Position numbers and translations under genes: made by a program. Below are positions 58,207 to 58,313 of a stretch of 58,313 nucleotides of DNA, piece by piece. The DNA is taken from contig JAZUMQ010000016.1 of NCBI GenBank assembly GCA_045603745.1, positions 1 to 58,313 of the forward strand, written 5' to 3'. Below the pieces are notes generated by a model, which searched no databases, was not told the DNA's origin, and saw only the letters and a program-made list of their open reading frames with translations. The stretch's first letter is position 1, and every line of letters starts with the position of its first letter. The DNA comes from RGIG995 sp045603745. Lineage in GTDB: Bacteria; Bacillota; Clostridia; Oscillospirales; UBA644.

Positions 58207-58280
58207 ATCAATTAGACCTCCAAGTATAATGGTAGTGGTTTGGCGACCGCATTACCAAAATACAAGGAGGCATAATTGAT
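58207..58280 (+). promoter_or_regulatory. Leader hairpin that sequesters the tnpA ribosome site and start codon
   Basis: Bases 58207-58226 pair with 58261-58280 in three blocks (8, 5 and 3 bp) split by two symmetric 2-base internal loops. CCTCC (58217-58221) pairs with the ribosome site GGAGG (58266-58270), and the end of the stem covers the first bases of the ATG at 58279. TGGTAGTGG (58230-58238) pairs with CCGC and TACCA inside. IS200 elements are known to repress transposase translation with such a structure. Confidence 0.8.
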
Positions 58281-58313
58281 GAAAAAAGAAAACAATGAAA
58301 TTCGCAGTACCGC
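58279..58313 (+). CDS. Probable IS200/IS605-family TnpA, first 11 codons
   Basis: ATG follows GGAGG with eight bases between and reads MKKENNEIRST before the window ends. TnpA enzymes are small Y1 HUH transposases that move single-stranded IS DNA. Too little is visible to show catalytic residues; the call rests on the leader structure and end hairpins. Confidence 0.55.
   Translation, partial: MKKENNEIRST

Larger units (their letters stand above)
58101..58313 (+). mobile_element. 5' end of an IS200/IS605-family element, cut by the window edge
   Basis: After the spoVT terminator come a short GC-rich hairpin (58116-58134), a structured untranslated leader and the start of a small gene, the layout of an IS200-type element. 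The left hairpin fits the subterminal palindromes these elements use for end recognition. The exact left boundary is not visible and the rest lies outside the window; 58101 is an estimate. Confidence 0.7.

Noticed and set aside
1..58313. CRISPR array, prophage, restriction or other defence genes
   Set aside because: No regularly spaced repeats, no phage structural genes and no recognisable defence proteins. The MazG-like and CPBP genes alone do not justify such a call.

Overview
The window looks like chromosomal DNA from a spore-forming member of the Clostridia (Bacillota), possibly Oscillospirales-like; genus and species cannot be told from the sequence alone. The grounds are low-to-moderate GC content, strong AAGGAG-type ribosome sites, sigma-A promoters with TTGACA/TATAAT-like boxes, sporulation genes (sigK, spoVT, ylbJ), Firmicute division genes (divIVA, sepF), type II pantothenate kinase, HelD and an NfnAB-type bifurcating transhydrogenase. 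Both edges fall inside insertion sequences: the 3' end of an IS3-family (IS150-group-like) element on the left and the 5' end of an IS200/IS605-family element on the right. This suggests the piece was delimited by repeats.

Layout. 155-12514 is a tightly packed leftward run of 12 genes (miaB, ylbF-like, mutS, mutL, miaA, hfq, HlyD-like, yggS, sepF, divIVA, lspA, rluD) behind a good promoter at 12549-12577. It joins tRNA A37 modification, mismatch repair, RNA chaperoning, division and lipoprotein processing. 12630-14763 runs rightward: a small Cys-rich protein, pgi, and a small P-loop protein with its own promoter and terminator. 14849-19842 runs leftward: a short aspartokinase, ruvX, an acyl carrier protein, a DUF6062 protein paired with a PflX-like radical SAM protein, and a membrane-anchored parvulin. 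20000-25141 holds a DUF3298 protein and a divergent hydroxy-acid module (LUD protein and MFS transporter to the left; Ldh2-type dehydrogenase and malic enzyme to the right).

25252-29188 runs leftward (M18 aminopeptidase, coaE, tsaC/sua5, CPBP protease). tRNA-Lys(UUU) and sigK follow rightward, then helD-ylbJ-coaW leftward, tRNA-Arg(ACG) and trmL rightward, and a MATE-rlmA-phosphatase-LCP operon leftward. A heterodimeric ABC exporter with a MazG-like gene (leftward) stands opposite DUF1846-glyA (rightward). 45900-46001 is a 33-residue membrane-protein ORF between two hairpin terminators. 46129-53883 runs leftward: nfnB, nfnA, trmO, uvrA, uvrB. The right end has a DUF2809 protein, a degenerate MocR regulator, a PRK06851-type ATPase whose second half has lost its P-loop, an unrecognised membrane protein, spoVT and the IS200 end.

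The window is mostly housekeeping; I did not find a defence island, prophage or CRISPR. The items most worth a second look are the hairpins that bury ribosome-binding sites (sigK, aspartokinase, IS200 tnpA), the MocR protein lacking its PLP lysine and C-terminus, the half-dead PRK06851 ATPase, the radical SAM/DUF6062 pair, the short aspartokinase and the 33-residue membrane ORF. Promoter and terminator calls were read by eye; all functions come from family recognition, not from searches.
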